Source: CAMTUW01 sp947085035 (GTDB lineage: Bacteria; Actinomycetota; Coriobacteriia; Anaerosomatales; PHET01). From it: 64,000 bases of DNA. The stretch spans positions 71,619 to 135,618 of the forward strand of contig CAMTUW010000018.1 in the NCBI GenBank assembly GCA_947085035.1, in the 5' to 3' direction. The notes beneath the pieces are model-generated. The model had not been told where the DNA came from. It ran no database searches and saw only the letters and a program-made list of their open reading frames with translations. Below are positions 36,101 through 43,702 of this stretch, one piece after another. The translations under genes were made by a program, and so were the position numbers. Positions within the stretch are counted from its first letter, which is position 1. The number at the start of each line of letters is the position of its first letter.

Positions 36101-36677
36101 CGCGCGCACGCGCGAGGTGCGTTTCAAGTCCGGCGAGTTTGCGCACAGCGCGCTCCCGGCGCTTCTTATGCTTGAGTACGCCAGCCGCCTCTTCGATCAA
36201 CGCTCGACGCTCTTCGGGTTTGGAGCTCAATACCTCGTCGAGACGCCCTTGACTGATGATCGAGTGAGTGTCACGGCCAAGGCCCGAGTCCGAGAGAAGG
36301 TCCTGGATGTCCATGAGTCGGGCCGGCGCCTGGTTGATCAGGTATTCGCTCTCGCCGGAGCGGTACATGCGTCGGCTGATGGTGACCTCGGTGAATTCGA
36401 GGGGCAGCGTGCCATCCGAGTTGTCCAAGACGAGGTCGACTTCGGCAACGCCGACAGCCTGTCTGGCCGAGGATCCCGCAAAGATGACGTCTTCCATCGC
36501 CTGACCGCGCAACGACTTGGCGCTTTGTTCACCCAAGACCCACAAAACGGCGTCAGATACGTTGGACTTGCCGGATCCGTTGGGTCCCACGACGACCGTG
36601 ACACCAGGTTCCAAGGACAGGCCACTGCGGTCTGCAAACGACTTGAATCCCTTGAGTATGAGTGACTTGAGATACAC
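33129..36677 (-). CDS. smc: Chromosome segregation protein SMC
   Basis: ATPase of the Smc-ScpAB condensin. The 1182 residues have an N-terminal ATPase half with Walker A GPNGSGKSN, the long first coil, and a hinge (about 505-670, GIMGPLSEAIRAPEGMDSLV to GAIAWPNGKLTLG). The returning coil and the C-terminal half with signature LMSGGEKSLTALALL and Walker B FYILDEVEAALDD follow. GTG at 36677, after GAGGGAG, gives the canonical start YLKSLILKGFKSFADRSG; a further GTG six codons upstream overlaps that ribosome site. rnc-smc-ftsY is the conserved order. Confidence 0.97.
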   Translation of the reverse strand: MYLKSLILKGFKSFADRSGLSLEPGVTVVVGPNGSGKSNVSDAVLWVLGEQSAKSLRGQAMEDVIFAGSSARQAVGVAEVDLVLDNSDGTLPLEFTEVTISRRMYRSGESEYLINQAPARLMDIQDLLSDSGLGRDTHSIISQGRLDEVLSSKPEERRALIEEAAGVLKHKKRRERAVRKLAGLETHLARARDIITEIERQLRPLERQASKAATHVDLTRNLRELDIALAVDDLRRLNVTWDVLEKREREADADVDLSRYRLAEKEQELAKFQTLLEEKGLFVGDLSEQRRRMLSILERLDAGLLLLEEKGKNLVARLSDLRAKLHQAQTRSASRGGELESLKAQRGETEARLKALYGQLSELRKETENVRRARITADEEVARLAGELRGARKLLEDDRAAQSRTEQALSSSELESEILAERAEQIRTQRHSSQATLSARRSRLEILDAQMGKHRRDLAMADSDVDKRVRVLETRRRELDGRRERLTAARAEARGLEEVDRAFASAAPALAWAISRSDDLPGIMGPLSEAIRAPEGMDSLVERLLGADLFGLLVSDSDAAAHIANELNRTPAGELSLVPVSSMKTFGKGRPTTGVRLFDQLECADDIRSALEALLGDVYIVDSIESALAACSTDVVGARFITREGAIAWPNGKLTLGTQVADTEGVLARKRRINHLHDEIGALTAAVGEAEAAYAQSEEALALAQQDALELSQKLASLVGENNSLLEDIGRLEQLLTSIDAEKATIDRRITDIVERTSKDRPVIDDIRARILGGESRVETLEEDSSAARDARDMRFRDEGAVNERLSVCQVEIATVSEREVHLKKQVNTITSELSELADTVERSRQTEHALELLRERIEPLHEYYLELQERAEFWAVKLRDRARFEQADSESLRKTIHDAQDAVRSAQAEIDGKNELVGGLRVEKGQLEVQVNQAARRIVEELGCPLEKALDSTELKDRNSAEDKAHAIRKQISNLGPVNPVAMEEFESLRARRDFMTSQIEDLDSSRRSLAKVVAAIDRKMKDRFLETFESVDAHFQEIFAILFPGGTAQLQLTDPDDPEITGVEVIGQPRGKKLAKLSLMSGGEKSLTALALLFAVYRTRPCPFYILDEVEAALDDTNLRRFIGFLDSMRHHTQFIVVTHQRRTMEMADVLYGVSMQADGVSKVVSQKLDRASHVAVEAQ

Positions 36678-36717
36678 GGGCTCCCTCGAGAACACGCAGG
36701 TCGGACGGCATGAACCG

Positions 36718-36746
36718 CGCCCGAACGGGCGGCGCTCAGTGTAACA
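36718..36746 (-). promoter_or_regulatory. Putative smc promoter (extended -10) and hairpin
   Basis: TGTTACACT (36746-36738, minus strand) fits an extended -10. Just downstream CGCCC/GGGCG (36718-36722 with 36727-36731) forms a small hairpin. The 89-base rnc-smc gap is one of the longer gaps in this operon, which supports an internal promoter here. Confidence 0.4.
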
Positions 36747-36766
36747 CAGGAAGGGTGTGCGAGACG

Positions 36767-37480
36767 CTAACCCAAGTGCTCCAAAGCGCGTGCGGCGGCC
36801 GTGGCCTCGGCTTCCTTCTTGGTGGCTCCGGTCCCCTCGCCGAGAATCTCGCCGTCGGCCTCCACGAGCGCGGTGAACTTCCGTTCGTGAGGAGGTCCCT
36901 CGTGGTGCAGGATGCGGTAGACCGGAGTGACTCCTTTGGCCTGAAGGGTCTCTTGAAGCAGCGATTTAGGGTTTTCCGGAGCGTGCGCCTGCGTTTCGTC
37001 GATGAGAGGGCCGAGGCAGCGAAGAATCCACTCACGCGCAGTGTCGATGCCGGCGTCGAGGAACACTGCGGCCACCAGCGCCTCGAATGTGTTCTCCAGT
37101 GCCGAGGCCATGCCCCGGCGACCGGTTCTGATGACGCTCTCTCCGAGGATCAACGCGTCGAGAAGGCCGAGGTCCTCGGCGACACGCGACAGAGTCGCGC
37201 CGGCGACCACCGAGGTCTTGATGCGTGTGAGCCCGCCTTCCGGCAGATGCGGATAGCGCCGAAATATCTCCTCGGCGATCAGAAAACCGACCACCGAATC
37301 CCCGAGAAACTCGAGGCGCTCGTAGTAGGAGGAAGGATCCTTGTCCTCACTCGCGGATGGGTGAGTGAGTGCCTGCCGCAGTAGGTCACGATCACCAAAG
37401 TGGTGTCCGATCACGCGTTCAGCGATATCGAGACGCGACTCGATGTGGGTGGTGGGGTCGTTCTCGGCGCTGCGTGGCAT
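36767..37480 (-). CDS. rnc: Ribonuclease III
   Basis: Double-strand-specific endonuclease for rRNA and mRNA processing. The 237 residues include LTHPSASEDKD, the catalytic signature YERLEFLGDSVVGFLIAE, and ALENTFEALVAAVFLDAG with the second acidic cluster. A dsRNA-binding domain (PKSLLQETLQAKGVTPVY, GEGTGATKKEAEATAA) closes the protein. ATG 37480; the upstream fabF stop is nine bases away. Confidence 0.97.
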   Translation of the reverse strand: MPRSAENDPTTHIESRLDIAERVIGHHFGDRDLLRQALTHPSASEDKDPSSYYERLEFLGDSVVGFLIAEEIFRRYPHLPEGGLTRIKTSVVAGATLSRVAEDLGLLDALILGESVIRTGRRGMASALENTFEALVAAVFLDAGIDTAREWILRCLGPLIDETQAHAPENPKSLLQETLQAKGVTPVYRILHHEGPPHERKFTALVEADGEILGEGTGATKKEAEATAAARALEHLG

Positions 37481-37489
37481 CTGCTTCGC

Positions 37490-38722
37490 CTACGAGCAGC
37501 GCGCGAAGACCAGCGTGGCATTGTGCCCACCGAAGCCGAACGAGTTGCTCATGCACGCGGACACGATCCCTGGGCGCGATGTCAAAGGGACATAATCCAA
37601 ATCGCACTGGGGATCAGGGTCAGTGAGGTTGATCGTCGGGGGAATCACGCTGTCGCGCATCGCAAGAACACACGCCACCGCTTCTGCGGCACCCGCGCCG
37701 CCGAGCATGTGTCCCATCATGGATTTCGTGCTTGAGATCGGCGGCGCGTCAGCTCCGAACACGGCCTTGATGGCGTTGGTCTCCGCAAGGTCGCCCACCG
37801 GAGTGGAGGTGCCGTGCGCGTTGATGTAGTCGATATCGCGAGGAGCGAGATCGGCTTGGCGAAGTGCAGCCTCCATGGAGCGCTTCGCACCGCTGCCATC
37901 CGGTGCGGGAGCTGTGACGTGGTAGGCGTCCGCCGTCGCACCGTAGCCGACGATCTCGGCGTGGATGGTCGCACCGCGGGCGCGGGCGTGCTCCATCTCT
38001 TCCAGCACCAGAATGGCGCCACCCTCGGCGATGACGAACCCGTCGCGTGTGGAGGACCAAGGACGGGATGCGGCCACAGGGTCGTCATTTCGGGTGGACA
38101 GGGCGCGCGCCGCGCAGAATCCGGCGACTCCGAGCGGCGTGACGCCTGCATCGAACCCACCAGCGACGATCACGTCAGCGTCATCGCGACGAATCGCCTC
38201 GAACGCCTCCCCGATCGAATGATTGCCGGTCGCGCAGGCCGAAACGGGTGCATAGTTGATTCCCTTGAGCCCGAATCGTATCGAGATGTGGCCTGCAGCG
38301 AGATCGACGATCATCATCGGAACGAGAAACGGGCTCACGCGCCCGGGACCACGCTCAGCGAGGAGAGCGGACTGCTCCTCCATCGTTCCAAGGCCCCCGA
38401 TGCCTGAGCCGACGATGACTCCCGCGCGGGGCGCAAGGTCATCAGTCACGTGTTCCAGGCCCGCGTCAATCATCGCCTCGGCGGCGGCGACCATCGCGAA
38501 CTGCTGAAAGCGCGACATCCGACGGGCTTCTTTGGAGTCGATGGTCGAGAGCGGGTCGAAGTCGTTCACGTAACCTGCAAAACGAGTGGGATACGCTGAA
38601 ACGTCGAAGTGCTCGATATTCGCGATGCCGCTTCGACCGGCGACCAATGATGCCCACATCGCAGACACGCCGACACCGACGCATGTGACGGCACCCATGC
38701 CCGTGACAACGACCCTTCTCAC
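37490..38722 (-). CDS. fabF: 3-oxoacyl-[acyl-carrier-protein] synthase II
   Basis: Condensing enzyme for chain elongation in type II fatty-acid synthesis. The 410 residues carry VVVTGMGAVTCVGVG, the catalytic Cys in PVSACATGNHSIGEAF, the two His in AHGTSTPVGDLAETN and MGHMLGGAGAAEAV, and SNSFGFGGHNATLVF at the end. GTG 38722 overlaps the upstream gene's stop by four bases. It closes the fab block before rnc. Confidence 0.97.
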   Translation of the reverse strand: MRRVVVTGMGAVTCVGVGVSAMWASLVAGRSGIANIEHFDVSAYPTRFAGYVNDFDPLSTIDSKEARRMSRFQQFAMVAAAEAMIDAGLEHVTDDLAPRAGVIVGSGIGGLGTMEEQSALLAERGPGRVSPFLVPMMIVDLAAGHISIRFGLKGINYAPVSACATGNHSIGEAFEAIRRDDADVIVAGGFDAGVTPLGVAGFCAARALSTRNDDPVAASRPWSSTRDGFVIAEGGAILVLEEMEHARARGATIHAEIVGYGATADAYHVTAPAPDGSGAKRSMEAALRQADLAPRDIDYINAHGTSTPVGDLAETNAIKAVFGADAPPISSTKSMMGHMLGGAGAAEAVACVLAMRDSVIPPTINLTDPDPQCDLDYVPLTSRPGIVSACMSNSFGFGGHNATLVFARCS

Positions 38723-39681
38723 TGTGCCCCCTCGGATTGGGCGTACTCGAGTTCAAGGCGTGCGATGAGCTCAGCGACTGTGGTGACTTCGGTGATTCGG
38801 GCTGCCGCGGAACCCGCGAACACCAAGCCGTCTTCAACGTCACCGCGCTGAGCCATTTCGAGCTGATTGATGATGCAGTAGTCCTTGGCGCATTCCTTCA
38901 GACAGGAGCGACACGACTCGATTGGAGGATATTCACCCCTGCTCGCGCGCTCCCAGAACGGGTTCTTGAGTGCGCGACCGGGCAAGCCGACGGGGCTCTT
39001 GACGAGAACAACGTCATCGTCGGTCGAATCCACGTACATCTGCTTGAACGCGTCCGGTGCCGAGCACTCGACCGTGGCGACGAAACGAGACCCTATCTGC
39101 ACTCCAGCGGCGCCAGCAGCAAGCACGTTTCTGATGTCGCCACCGGTCACAACGCCACCAGCCCCGATCACGGGAATCGAGACCGAGGCGACGATCTCAG
39201 GGAGGAGGTCGAGAAGCAACCGGTCGGTGCCAAGATGGCCGCCGGCCTCGAAGCCCTCGACGACTACTGCGGACGCACCGAACCGCTCAGCGAGTCTGGC
39301 CACACGCACGCTGCCGACGATGGGAACGACAGGCACGTTGAATTCGCGGCCCCACTCGAAGACGTCCCGCGAAAACCCTGCGCCAGCGATGAGAAGATCG
39401 ATTCCCTCGGCCATGGCCGCACGGACAAGCTCTTTGAAGCGGCGGACAGCGATCATGACGTTGACCCCGACAAGCCCCTCAGGATGGGCCGTCTCGCGAG
39501 CAGCGCGAATCTGTGCCACGAGTTCGGATGGGGTCAGACCGCTGCCAGCGATGATACCCACGCCCCCGGCCTGTGCGACTGCTGCTGCCAGTGGGGCCAG
39601 CGAGATGCGTACCGCCATGCCGCCCTGGATGATTGGCAGGCGCGCTGTTCTGTCTCCGATGGTCAGAGTTGGCATCGACAC
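38719..39681 (-). CDS. FabK/nitronate monooxygenase-family flavoprotein with Cys cluster
   Basis: FMN-dependent TIM-barrel enzyme of the NPD/FabK superfamily. The 320 residues show LPIIQGGMAVRISLA, GGVGIIAGSG, VVVEGFEAGGHLGTD, PVIGAGGVVTGGDI and GAAGVQIGSRFVATVE. Compared with true FabK (41742-42692) it lacks the FabK-typical central segment, and near residues 260-275 it has SCRSCLKECAKDYC, four closely spaced cysteines. Related clostridial proteins share this Cys segment. The reaction is uncertain: enoyl reduction, nitronate oxidation or something else. It lies between acpP and fabF, so a lipid role is likely. GTG 39681; ATG 39675 is possible. Confidence 0.85.
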   Translation of the reverse strand: MSMPTLTIGDRTARLPIIQGGMAVRISLAPLAAAVAQAGGVGIIAGSGLTPSELVAQIRAARETAHPEGLVGVNVMIAVRRFKELVRAAMAEGIDLLIAGAGFSRDVFEWGREFNVPVVPIVGSVRVARLAERFGASAVVVEGFEAGGHLGTDRLLLDLLPEIVASVSIPVIGAGGVVTGGDIRNVLAAGAAGVQIGSRFVATVECSAPDAFKQMYVDSTDDDVVLVKSPVGLPGRALKNPFWERASRGEYPPIESCRSCLKECAKDYCIINQLEMAQRGDVEDGLVFAGSAAARITEVTTVAELIARLELEYAQSEGAQ

Positions 39682-39702
39682 GGTGTTTCGAATCCTCTCA
39701 TG

Positions 39703-39723
39703 ATGCGCTATGCGCTATGCGCT
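39703..39723. repeat. Three tandem copies of a 7-bp unit
   Basis: ATGCGCT is repeated three times without interruption (39703-39709, 39710-39716, 39717-39723) in the gap between acpP and the FabK-like gene, right beside a strong hairpin. Such a short array can vary in copy number by slippage; any effect on the downstream gene is unknown. Confidence 0.8.
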
Positions 39724-39725
39724 TG

Positions 39726-39754
39726 CCGGACGACGAGCTGTTCTCGCCGTCCGG
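39726..39754 (-). terminator. Hairpin downstream of acpP
   Basis: On the minus strand CCGGACGGCGAG (39754-39743) pairs with CTCGTCGTCCGG (39737-39726), a 12-bp stem with one G-T pair and a 5-base loop. It lies 20 bases after the acpP stop. No T-tract follows; instead the 7-bp repeats do. It could attenuate transcription so that acpP RNA is more abundant than downstream fab RNA, as acyl carrier protein is needed in excess. Confidence 0.55.
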
Positions 39755-39773
39755 TTTCAGGCATGCTGAGAAA

Positions 39774-40010
39774 CTAGACGGCCTCGATGAAGGCGATCGC
39801 ATCGGCAACGGTCTTGATGCTCTCGGCCTCTTCGTCGGGGATGGAGATCCCGAACTCCTCCTCAAGCGCCATGACCAACTCGACGATGTCGAGCGAATCC
39901 GCGCCCAGGTCATCTATGAAAGAAGCATCTTCGGTGACGACGCTCTCGTCGACGTTGAGCTGCTCGACGATGACCGCCTTCACTTTGTCCATGATCTCCT
40001 CACGCTCCAT
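39774..40010 (-). CDS. acpP: Acyl carrier protein
   Basis: Carries growing acyl chains on 4'-phosphopantetheine. The 78-residue acidic protein has DDLGADSLDIVELVMALEEE, with the modified Ser in DSLD, and FGISIPDEEAESIKTVADAI. ATG 40010 lies seven bases after GGGAGGTG; a shorter start at the next Met is possible. It lies in the fabG-acpP-fabF series and is followed by a hairpin. Confidence 0.97.
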   Translation of the reverse strand: MEREEIMDKVKAVIVEQLNVDESVVTEDASFIDDLGADSLDIVELVMALEEEFGISIPDEEAESIKTVADAIAFIEAV

Positions 40011-40070
40011 GCACAAACACCTCCCTGTTCTTGTGGTTACGATAACTTTCGCGGGCTCCTGCCCGGCAAA

Positions 40071-40820
40071 CTACTGAAAAGTCATGCCGCCGTCCACTGC
40101 GAGTGTCTGACCGGTGATGTAGGAGGCGTCATCGCTGGCCAGAAATGCCACTGCATGAGCGACATTCTGTGCCGTGCCGAAGCGGCCCATGGCCACGTGC
40201 GCGCGGGCCGCTTCGCAGACCGCCTCCGACAAGGATGCGGTCATGTCCGTGTCGATGAAACCGGGAGCAACGGCGTTGACGCGAACGTTTCGCGAGGCGA
40301 GTTCCCGGGCGATTGACTTGGTGAACCCGATCACGCCGGCTTTCGAGGCTGCGTAGTTCGCCTGCCCCGCGTTTCCCACGAGCCCCACGACCGAAGTCAC
40401 GTTGACGATGGCGCCTTCTCGCTGCTTCATCAGGTGGCGAGCAGCCGCTTTGGTCACGGAGAACACACCGGTGAGATTCGTGGCGATGACCGACTCCCAG
40501 TCTTCGTGACTCATCCTGACCAGCAATCCATCACGGGTGATGCCGGCGTTGTTCACAACGATGTGCAATCCGCCGAGCTCACTGATGGTTCGGTCAACGA
40601 GTGATACGCACGACTCAGGGCTCGAAACGTCTGCCTGAAGGGCTACGGCGCGTCCGCCCAACTCCTCGATTGCCGAGACAACCGCCAGGGCCGCTGCCTG
40701 AGACCCGGAGTAGTTCACCGCGACAGCGGCGCCCCGAGTAGCGAGCTCGATTGCGATGGCAGCGCCGATTCCCCGAGACGCCCCGGTCACAAGCGCCACC
40801 TTGCCGCTGAGATCAGCCAT
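40071..40820 (-). CDS. fabG: 3-oxoacyl-[acyl-carrier-protein] reductase
   Basis: NADPH-dependent SDR enzyme of fatty-acid elongation. The 249 residues show VALVTGASRGIGAAIAIELA (cofactor site), NNAGITRDGLLVRM, the catalytic Ser in VNVTSVVGLVGNAGQANYAA with Tyr and Lys in YAASKAG, and VAPGFIDTDMT. GGAGG lies nine bases before ATG 40820; an in-frame TTG three codons earlier abuts that site and is rejected. One base separates it from the fabD stop. Confidence 0.97.
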   Translation of the reverse strand: MADLSGKVALVTGASRGIGAAIAIELATRGAAVAVNYSGSQAAALAVVSAIEELGGRAVALQADVSSPESCVSLVDRTISELGGLHIVVNNAGITRDGLLVRMSHEDWESVIATNLTGVFSVTKAAARHLMKQREGAIVNVTSVVGLVGNAGQANYAASKAGVIGFTKSIARELASRNVRVNAVAPGFIDTDMTASLSEAVCEAARAHVAMGRFGTAQNVAHAVAFLASDDASYITGQTLAVDGGMTFQ

Positions 40821-40821
40821 G

Positions 40822-41739
40822 TCAGTCAACCTCCATCAGAACGGTTTCGAGACCGACGGCCTCGGCAGACAGCGCCGTGATGCCGTCAATGCGCTTCGCG
40901 AGCCCGGTGAGAACGCTGCCGGGGCCCGCTTCGATCATGACCAGAGGAGACGCGGCGAGAAGCGCGAGCATGATCTCAGACCAACGTACGGGTGATGTCA
41001 TCTGCGCAGCAAGACGCTCGCGAATCCGATCAGCATCGCGCTCGGGAGTGGGATCGGTGTTTTGCAGCACCGGGAACCGAGCGTGTGAGAAATCGGTCAG
41101 AGCAAGGATGCGGGCGAAGTCGCTGCGCGCCGATTCCATGAGGGGCGTGTGGAATGCACCGGCCACCTTCAAGGGGATGATCCGCCGTGCGCCGGCCGCA
41201 CTGAGAGCGCCACTGGCCTCCTCGATCCCCGCGTGGGTTCCAGAGATGATGATCTGGCCGGGCGCGTTGTCGTTGGCGACCCACACGTCAGTCAGCTCCT
41301 GGATGATCGGCGTGATCGTAGGTGAATCAAGACCGATCACCGCGGCCATCGCGCCAGGCGTCGTGTTCACGGCCTCAGACATCAGACGACTGCGTTCGAC
41401 GACGAGCTCCAGTCCCGCCTCGACCGAGTAGACCTCGGCTACGGCGAGGGCGGCGAACTCTCCGAGTGAGTGTCCGGCAACGAAATCGGGGTCGAGGCCA
41501 CTGTCGAGAAGTGCCTGACCCCATGCCCAGTCCGCGAGGTAGAGCAGTGGTTGTGCCACGCGGGTGTCAGCGACATCGTCCGCATCGCCAGTGGCGTCAA
41601 TCTCGCGCAGCGGCAGTCCCGAGAGAGCCTCGGCGGCGTCCAAGAGGCGCTCGAAGGCGTCGTGCTCAGGGACATCACGCAGCATGGTCGGGCGCTGGGA
41701 GCCCTGTCCGGGGAATACGAGCGCACTTCGCTGGTCCAT
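40822..41739 (-). CDS. fabD: Malonyl-CoA:ACP transacylase
   Basis: Transfers malonyl groups to ACP. The 305 residues carry LVFPGQGSQ, QPLLYLADWA, the nucleophile elbow VAGHSLGEFAALA, GQIIISGTHAGIEEA, the active-site His in AGAFHTPLMESA, and IEAGPGSVLTGLAKRI. ATG 41739 follows the fabK stop by two bases. Confidence 0.97.
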   Translation of the reverse strand: MDQRSALVFPGQGSQRPTMLRDVPEHDAFERLLDAAEALSGLPLREIDATGDADDVADTRVAQPLLYLADWAWGQALLDSGLDPDFVAGHSLGEFAALAVAEVYSVEAGLELVVERSRLMSEAVNTTPGAMAAVIGLDSPTITPIIQELTDVWVANDNAPGQIIISGTHAGIEEASGALSAAGARRIIPLKVAGAFHTPLMESARSDFARILALTDFSHARFPVLQNTDPTPERDADRIRERLAAQMTSPVRWSEIMLALLAASPLVMIEAGPGSVLTGLAKRIDGITALSAEAVGLETVLMEVD

Positions 41740-41741
41740 GC

Positions 41742-42692
41742 TCAGCCGCCTGAAGGGTACGTCGCGAGCTTGTTGATGACCTCGACAGCCTCAGAGACGA
41801 TCGCGTCGATGATGTCTTGGGCCGGCTCGATGCGAGACACGAGCGCGGCTGCCTGGCCAGCCATGAGTGAGCCCATCACCGTGTCACCGTGTCGCATCGC
41901 CAAGGCGAGTTTGCCAGCGCCGAGGGCCTCGATCTCTTCGGGTAGATTCGCACGATCGAGTGCCATGATCTGTCTGGCGAGTGTGTTCTTGATGACGCGA
42001 ACCGGATGTCCGGTCGAGCGTCCAGTGACGACAGTGTCACGGTCCTTCGCGCGGATGACCTGCTGTTTGACCGAGGGGTGGATAGTGCACTCGGTGGCGC
42101 ACATGAAGCGGGTGCCCACCTGTACGCCCGCCGCGCCCAGCGCGAAGGCGGCGACCAGTCCACGCCCGTCAGCGATACCACCAGCGGCAACGACAGGAAT
42201 GCTCACCGCGTCGACGAGCTGAGGTGTGAGCACGAAGGTGGTGAGATCGCCGATGTGGCCTCCGGCCTCCATACCCTCGCCGATCACCGCGTCTGCTCCG
42301 ATGGACTCCATGCGCCTGGCAAGAGCGGTCGACGGTACTATCGGAAGAACCTTGATGCCGCGCTCCTTGAGTGCCGCCATGTACTTGCCAGGGTTACCGG
42401 CGCCAGTCGTGACCACCGGCACGTGTTCGTCCAAGACGAGCTGAACCAGTTCGTCCACATGAGGAGTGAGCAGCATCAGATTCACGCCGAACGGCTTGTC
42501 CGTGCTCGCTTTGGCCCTTCGGATCTCCTCGCGGAGGATATCGGTCGGCATGTGGCCGGCGCCGATGACGCCAAGACCTCCCGCCGACGAGACCGCCGCG
42601 GCCAACTCGGCCGTCGCAGTCCACGCCATGCCACCTTGGATTATCGGATGCTCGATGCCGAGCAGTCTGGTCAGTCGCGTGCTGAATGCCAT
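41742..42692 (-). CDS. fabK: Enoyl-[acyl-carrier-protein] reductase II (FabK)
   Basis: FMN-dependent enoyl-ACP reductase that replaces FabI in several Gram-positive bacteria. The 316 residues follow the FabK pattern closely: HPIIQGGMAWTATAELAAAV, KPFGVNLMLLTPHVDELV, VVTTGAGNPGKYMAALKERG, ADAVIGEGMEAGGHIGDLTT, VAAGGIADGRG and GSLMAGQAAALV. ATG 42692 shares one base with the fabH stop (TGATG). In-frame upstream codons lie in fabH. Its presence between fabH and fabD indicates FabK as the main enoyl reductase. Confidence 0.94.
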   Translation of the reverse strand: MAFSTRLTRLLGIEHPIIQGGMAWTATAELAAAVSSAGGLGVIGAGHMPTDILREEIRRAKASTDKPFGVNLMLLTPHVDELVQLVLDEHVPVVTTGAGNPGKYMAALKERGIKVLPIVPSTALARRMESIGADAVIGEGMEAGGHIGDLTTFVLTPQLVDAVSIPVVAAGGIADGRGLVAAFALGAAGVQVGTRFMCATECTIHPSVKQQVIRAKDRDTVVTGRSTGHPVRVIKNTLARQIMALDRANLPEEIEALGAGKLALAMRHGDTVMGSLMAGQAAALVSRIEPAQDIIDAIVSEAVEVINKLATYPSGG

Positions 42693-43702
42693 CAGGTGGA
42701 ATCCTTTCGTTCGAACACAGGCAAGGACCAGCGTACAACCGCTGCCCCCCACGTGAGTCCGGCGCCGAAACCGACGAGGGCGATGAGGTCGCCGGGTGAA
42801 AGCCGGCCGTCAGTATACAGGTCGTCCAAGGCCAGAGGTATCGAGGCGGCAGACGTATTGCCGGTGTTCTCGACATTGCAGTAGACACGGTCATCCTTGA
42901 TGCCGAGGCGCTCTTCGATCGTCGATATGATCCGTCGGTTCGCTTGGTGAGGAATCAGCCACGCGAGGTCGTCGACCGTGTGGCCGGATGCCTCAAGCGC
43001 CTGCAGAGTGGCTTTGGGAATCACCCGCACGGCGAACTTGAACACCTCGGGCCCGTTCATGCGAATGAAATGCTCCCGAGCCGCAACGGTCTCAGCGGTG
43101 GCCGGACTGCTCGCTCCGCCAGCCGGGACGATGAGATGCTCAGCTCCGCCGCCATCAGCGCCGAGAACGATGGCCTCGACCCCGGGCTCTGTGCTGACGG
43201 ACAAGACGACCGCACCGGCACCGTCACCGAAAAGCACGCATGTGGTGCGGTCCTCGAAGTCGACGATCCTCGTCAACGCCTCAGCCCCTACGACGAGTAC
43301 GTTATCCGCGCGTCCGGCCTCGATCATGCTGGCACCGTAGTGCAGCGCGTACACGAAGCTCGTGCACGCCGCCATGAGATCGACCGCAGGGCACGACAGG
43401 CCCAACTTCGCGGCGGTGATCGCTGCAGTTGAGGGCATGGGGTAGTCCGGGCTCGTCGTCCCTACCAGGAGCATGTCGACATCTTCGGCACCCAAGCCAG
43501 CGCGTTTCATCGCTATAGCCGCAGCTCGCGAAGCGAGGTCTGATGTCGAGTCGGCGGGATCGACCACCCGCCGTTCTCGGATACCGGTCCTCGTGACGAT
43601 CCACTCGTCAGTCGTCTCGACAATGGACTCGAAGTCAGCGTTCGTCATCACCTTTTGAGGCAAGTACGACCCGACTCCGGAGATTTGAGCGTAACGTCTC
43701 AT
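42692..43702 (-). CDS. fabH: 3-oxoacyl-[acyl-carrier-protein] synthase III
   Basis: Starts fatty-acid synthesis by condensing an acyl-CoA primer with malonyl-ACP. The 336 residues show TTDEWIVTRTGIRERRVV, the active-site Cys in VDLMAACTSFVYALH, His in WLIPHQANRRII, Asn in NVENTGNTSAASIPLAL, and VGFGAGLTWGAAVV. ATG 43702 overlaps the plsX stop by four bases, a widely conserved plsX-fabH coupling. The primer (acetyl or branched acyl) cannot be judged. Confidence 0.97.
   Translation of the reverse strand: MRRYAQISGVGSYLPQKVMTNADFESIVETTDEWIVTRTGIRERRVVDPADSTSDLASRAAAIAMKRAGLGAEDVDMLLVGTTSPDYPMPSTAAITAAKLGLSCPAVDLMAACTSFVYALHYGASMIEAGRADNVLVVGAEALTRIVDFEDRTTCVLFGDGAGAVVLSVSTEPGVEAIVLGADGGGAEHLIVPAGGASSPATAETVAAREHFIRMNGPEVFKFAVRVIPKATLQALEASGHTVDDLAWLIPHQANRRIISTIEERLGIKDDRVYCNVENTGNTSAASIPLALDDLYTDGRLSPGDLIALVGFGAGLTWGAAVVRWSLPVFERKDST

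Noticed and set aside
35859..36665. Plus-strand open frame opposite smc
   Set aside because: Shadow of the conserved SMC N-terminal ATPase region.
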